DNA of 64,000 bases from Heliopora coerulea (taxonomy: Eukaryota > Cnidaria > Anthozoa > Scleralcyonacea > Helioporidae). Below are positions 60,691-64,000 of the stretch, in pieces. Within the stretch, counting starts at the first letter, position 1, and every line of letters starts with the position of its first letter. Made by a program: the position numbers and the translations under genes. The DNA is taken from NCBI GenBank assembly GCA_030142905.1, contig JASJOG010000006.1:310001-374000 (forward strand), read 5' to 3'. The notes under the pieces are model-generated. The model had not been told where the DNA came from. It saw only the letters and a program-made list of their open reading frames with translations, and made no database searches.

Positions 60691-60974
60691 TGATTGGAAA
60701 CGTTCTCTGACCAGAATTATAATTTATTTTGACGAGCCTTCGGCCACTAGACTGTGGTCTTTGACAGGTACATGACTATAGAAAATTGCAAGCTTATATA
60801 CTATTATAATGGGATGACATCACCGATAGATTCCTTTATCGGTGATGTCATTCCATTAGAATAGTATATAAGCTCGCAATTTTCTATAGTCATGTACCTG
60901 TCGAAGACCACAGTCTAGTGGCCGAAAGCTCGTCGAAATAAATTATAATTTTGGTCAGAGAACGTCTCCAATCA
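60691..60974. mobile_element. 284-bp near-perfect palindrome (Penelope-LTR-like foldback) inside the LINE
   Basis: Arms of about 140 nt, from TGATTGGAAACGTTCTCTGA to its mirror at 60974, differ at only a few positions, with a GATTCC-type loop near 60832. Each arm holds GGCCGAAAGCTCGTC-like and GACCACAGTCTAGTGG sequence reminiscent of Penelope pseudo-LTR/hammerhead regions. The short chance frame over it is not coding. Confidence 0.8.
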
Positions 60975-61254
60975 TTATGCCTCTACCTGACTGCGCACCA
61001 TCCATATTTGCACGAAATAAAAATTGTTTTTTCAAATTTTAAAATCGCGGGAAGGTTAATTACAGATAATAAAACGATTGCTGATAGTTTTAATAAATTC
61101 CTTCTTGAAACCTTTGGTTGACTTATTGAAACTGTGAAACGAGGCTATTATGTCACTGGTTGGTCTTACATGTGTTACACCAACTGAAAGGATACTTAGG
61201 ACAACTCCTACTTTTAAGTTTGAAGAAATCTCGTAACAGTTTATATATACTCAA

Positions 61255-61979
61255 TTGCGTAAATTGAAAACAAGTAAAGCTGCTGGTTTGGATCAAATGC
61301 TGTCCCGTTTAATGAAGGATTCCGCAAGCGTAATTTCGAAACCTCCTGCGGTTATTATGAACTCATCTGTTTGTCAAGGCTGTGTGCCCCATGACTGGAA
61401 AATTGCCAGAGTGATGTCACTGTTTAAAGGTAGCAAAACGTTTGAAATGGATAATTAACGCCCTACCTCTATCTTTCAACGGCTTCCAAGGTTTTGGAGA
61501 GGGCATTTCAAACACAGCTGTGTCGTTTTCTTACAACGAACAACCTTCTTGGTCCATTTCAGTGGGGGGTTGGAAAAGGCTATTCTACAGAATTTGCTGC
61601 AGTTGCTTTGAGTGATCATATTCGTCGAAGTATGGATCAAGGGTTGATGACGGGATCAGTTTTCATTGACCTACGCAAGACTTTTGATACTGTGGATCAT
61701 AGTCTGCAAATCGAAAAGCTGAGTCGTTGTGGAATAATAGATAAAAAGCTTGAATGGTTTATTGATTATTTGCAAAATCGTGGTCAGGTCGTTCAGTTTG
61801 GGAATGCTTTCTCGGAGCCTGGCACTATTTCAGCTGGGGTACCACAAGGCTCTATATTGGGTCCAATACTTTTCGTTCTTTTCATTAATGATCTACCAAA
61901 TAGCACAATACGTTGTAACATATTAATGTACGCCGATGATACAATGCTATTTTTCTCGGCGATTGATGCGAGTGACAAT
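61255..61979 (+). pseudogene. LINE reverse transcriptase, fingers and palm
   Basis: 61255-61458 has KLKTSKAAGLDQ...RLMKDSA...HDWKIARVMSLFKG (fingers). After a break, 61494-61979 has FIDLRKTFDTVDHSL (first Asp motif, where FIDLRKAFD is usual), SAGVPQGSILGPILFVLFIN and MYADDTM (YADD at 61929-61940). Frame breaks at 61456-61500 and the insertion at 61980 inactivate it. Confidence 0.85.
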
Positions 61980-62258
61980 GTTGCCAGATGGGCGGTTTTC
62001 CCGTCCAATTGGGCTGGTTTGGAAGCCTGGTTGCGGGAAATTTTGGGAAGTTGCGGGTTGCGGGTTTCAAAAGGTGGTGGATATTTCACTGTGGACTGCG
62101 TAATTTGGTTTCGATTTACATATTTTTAATAAGAATTGGGCTAGTTTTTACTTCTTTTGATGCAAATTTGGGCTATTTTGTGCAAAAAATAATTGGGCTA
62201 TTTTAGGGCTACTTGTTAAGGCAGCTTGGGCTGGTTTGCAGGCTACCCATCTGGCAAC
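61980..62258. mobile_element. 279-bp MITE with GTTGCCAGATGGG termini, inserted in the LINE
   Basis: GTTGCCAGATGGG (61980-61992) and CCCATCTGGCAAC (62246-62258) are perfect 13-bp inverted ends. GGGCT/GGGCTA motifs recur near both ends. The LINE's reading resumes right after it (VASDIKR). Flanks share only AGTG; the target duplication is unclear. Confidence 0.8.
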
Positions 62259-62978
62259 AGTGGCGAGTGATATAAAAAGGGTCTTGTAAATTTAATCCAT
62301 ACGTGGCTCCGGTTGAATAAACTGTTCCTTAATATCACTAAGACAGAGGCTGTTCTTTTTGGAACGGGCGCCTGGTTAACGCAAGTGGAAAATTTTCGAG
62401 TTTCAATTGGACATTGCCAACTAGAGCGAGTTACGGAGTATAAATATCTAGGCGTGGTCCTTGATGATACCCTTACTTGGAAATCTCACGTAAACTACAT
62501 TATCTCTAAAGCTGGGAAGAGGTTAGGGTTGCTTCGTAGAATAAAAGAGGTTCTTACAGCAAATGTCGCCAATTTAATTTATAAAACATTTCTACCACTA
62601 ATTTTGGACTATTACGATTCGGTTTGGGCTTGTTGCAATCGAGGTGACATCGATCGATTAGAGCGACTACAGAATCGGGCTGGTAGAATTGTGATGAAAA
62701 GCCCTCGTAGTGCTCCCACTCTTGCCAACCTTAAATGGGACAGTGCAGAAGACAGGCGAAATAACCATATTTTTAATTTAGTTAATAAGTGTTTGGCAAA
62801 CAAGTCAAATCAGTTTTTACATAATTATTTTATTTATAATAGAGAGAGTGGCACTATGACAACCAGACAAAGTAATTTATTATATTTACCCAAATTTAGA
62901 ACAGACTCTGCAAAAAATTTTTTTTATAATGGTTGTGTTGTTTTTAATAATTTTAGGTGTAATTGCGATGTTATGTAA
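62259..62978 (+). pseudogene. LINE reverse transcriptase C-terminal region
   Basis: After a one-base shift near 62280 the frame reads WLRLNKLFLNITKTEAVLFG, EYKYLGVVLDDTLTWKSHV (the YLGV motif after the RT), then RLERLQNRAGRIV and TLANLKW, standard for CR1/L2/Jockey-type LINEs. It ends in TAA at 62976-62978. Confidence 0.85.
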
Positions 62979-63156
62979 TTCCATATATTTTAATTTATCC
63001 CTAGTAATATTCATGGACAATAATTTAATAACTGTATATTAGTTTATTGATAAAATGATGTAACTTTTATAATTAATAGTTTTATTTAGGGCTCCTATTG
63101 ATAACAGTGCTTACTGTAGCACTGAAAGGATTACCCTGACGAAATAAAGGTTTTTC

Positions 63157-63234
63157 ATTCATTCATTCATTCATTCATTCATTCATTCATTCATTCTTTC
63201 ATTCATTCTTTCATTCATTCATTCAGTCTTTCCC
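63157..63234. repeat. (ATTC)n microsatellite tail of the LINE
   Basis: Tandem ATTC with a few TTTC variants directly after ACCCTGACGAAATAAAGG, matching the 3' end of a target-primed LINE. Confidence 0.9.
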
Positions 63235-63670
63235 TAGTTGTGGAAGTTAAAAAATCAAATATCTGGTTTGGGTATTAATCGTTTTTGGATTTTGTGAAAC
63301 CATTTGTAGGTCTTATGGCAAAATTTCTTTTGCATTGACCCCCTACAGCACCTCATTATGTATATTGTGCAATGTTTTTGTTTTTTATTCCTGAGGTATT
63401 TATGCTGGGATACCTAACTACAAGACACCTAAGTTTTAGTATTTTCTATATATTTTTGATAATTCTTAACATTCATATTATTAAGAGTAATATAACGTCT
63501 TCTCTTAATTCTTGAACAAAATTTTTCTTAACGTAGAGGTTGAAACAGATAAGTGCACAGTTTTTATGATCATTATTATAAACTAAACCTGCAAATTGAT
63601 CATTGGCCATACTAACATTATAATTATTATCATCTCTTCACGTTCGGATTTCAGGTCTTCCATCCGGTAA
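63235..63670. other. Unclassified AT-rich stretch
   Basis: No gene, RNA or transposon end was recognised. Confidence 0.5.
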
Positions 63671-63850
63671 TCACTTTAAGAGCAAGTTACAACAAGTACC
63701 CAAAGGCGTCTCACGCACCATTCTCAAAATCCTTGCTGTTTCTAATGATACTGTTTCTTCCAAATGCTTTACTCTCACTTCGATCCCAATCTTTCCAATC
63801 CACCTCTCCAATTCCGTAGACACCACTCCTGATGCACCAACAACCTCTAT
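63671..63850 (-). pseudogene. C-terminal fragment of a second LINE ORF2
   Basis: The minus strand reads EVVGASGVVSTELERWIGKI, then ETVSLETARILRMV, stop at 63671-63673. The pattern PVVVGALG..T.....W..K....V...Q...LGTARILR is the conserved tail of a common invertebrate LINE-type polyprotein. The upstream part is replaced by microsatellite. The orientation is opposite to the neighbouring LINE. Confidence 0.65.
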
Positions 63851-63930
63851 TATTTATTTCATTATTATTATTATCGTTATCGTTATCGTTGTCGACGTTG
63901 TTGTTGTTATTGTTATTATCATAGAATTAT
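63851..63930. repeat. ATT / TTATCG / TTG simple repeats
   Basis: Runs of ATTATT, TTATCGTTATCG and GTTGTTGTT adjoin the LINE tail fragment. Confidence 0.85.
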
Positions 63931-64000
63931 TTTTTTGCTTAGCATGATTTTATTTTTTTTTTAATTATCATGTTCATGTAACGTATTCTCATTACTGCAA

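Larger units (their letters stand above)
60475..63234 (+). mobile_element. CR1/L2-like LINE, 5'-truncated, twice interrupted
   Basis: A non-LTR retroelement missing its 5' end. Pieces in order: linker before RT (60475-60690), a palindromic insert (60691-60974), more linker (60975-61254), RT finger region (61255-61458), RT palm with YADD (61494-61979), a MITE (61980-62258), and thumb/C-terminal region (62259-62963). A 3' UTR follows, ending in (ATTC)n at about 63157-63234, typical of CR1/L2-type elements that end in short tandem repeats and not poly(A). Confidence 0.8.

Noticed and set aside
61793..62089. Minus-strand frames opposite the LINE RT
   Set aside because: Antisense shadows of the RT and the inserted MITE; no recognisable protein features.

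Overview
This is an AT-rich animal nuclear window with split genes and GT-AG introns. Repeat types (Penelope-like elements with hammerhead ribozymes, Harbinger-type MITEs, TTAGGG-bearing dispersed repeats, hAT, Tc1, a Polinton-like scrap and a CR1/L2-like LINE) together with the gene content fit a cnidarian, most likely an anthozoan (coral or anemone). That taxonomic call is inference; no marker gene settles it.

Three host genes can be reconstructed with matching splice phases. (1) A CREB-family bZIP transcription factor, plus strand, 5143-11739, four coding exons, 321 aa, with a PKA-type phosphorylation motif split by the first intron and a near-canonical CREB basic region and zipper. Several TGACG/TGACGTCA elements lie just upstream. 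(2) A homologue of the small uncharacterised protein C2orf76/UPF0538, plus strand, 20560-26562, five exons, 128 aa, with a TATA box 140 bp before the ATG. (3) A large minus-strand locus, 57171 down to 28452, whose upstream exons encode an N-terminal myristoylation-like start and EF-hands and whose downstream exons encode six kelch blades, then a Ser-rich insertion and tail. Splice phases join both halves into one candidate EF-hand/kelch gene of more than 800 aa. Two or more small exons in the EF-hand half were not found.

Layout: 1-3.2 kb gag relic and a broken hAT transposon with a MITE in its terminal repeat; 3.3-4.0 kb TA-flanked non-autonomous element; 4.3-12.0 kb CREB; 12-20 kb gene-free with a triple perfect CRE, a telomere-like palindrome, a Penelope scrap and a 2-kb hAT-like element; 20.4-26.7 kb C2orf76; 28.4-57.2 kb the EF-hand/kelch locus, whose introns carry most MITEs, SINE remnants, a 0.83-kb Penelope-like foldback with a 12-bp target duplication, and one structurally intact hammerhead ribozyme between microsatellites; 58.8-64 kb a retroelement graveyard (Polinton-like scrap, Penelope endonuclease, a LINE interrupted by a palindrome and a MITE, and a second LINE end).

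The observations I rate highest are the intact minus-strand hammerhead ribozyme at 41040-41085, the EF-hand/kelch architecture with its 13-nt micro-exon and phase-locked blade exons, the Penelope-like foldbacks, and the clustering of perfect CRE palindromes.
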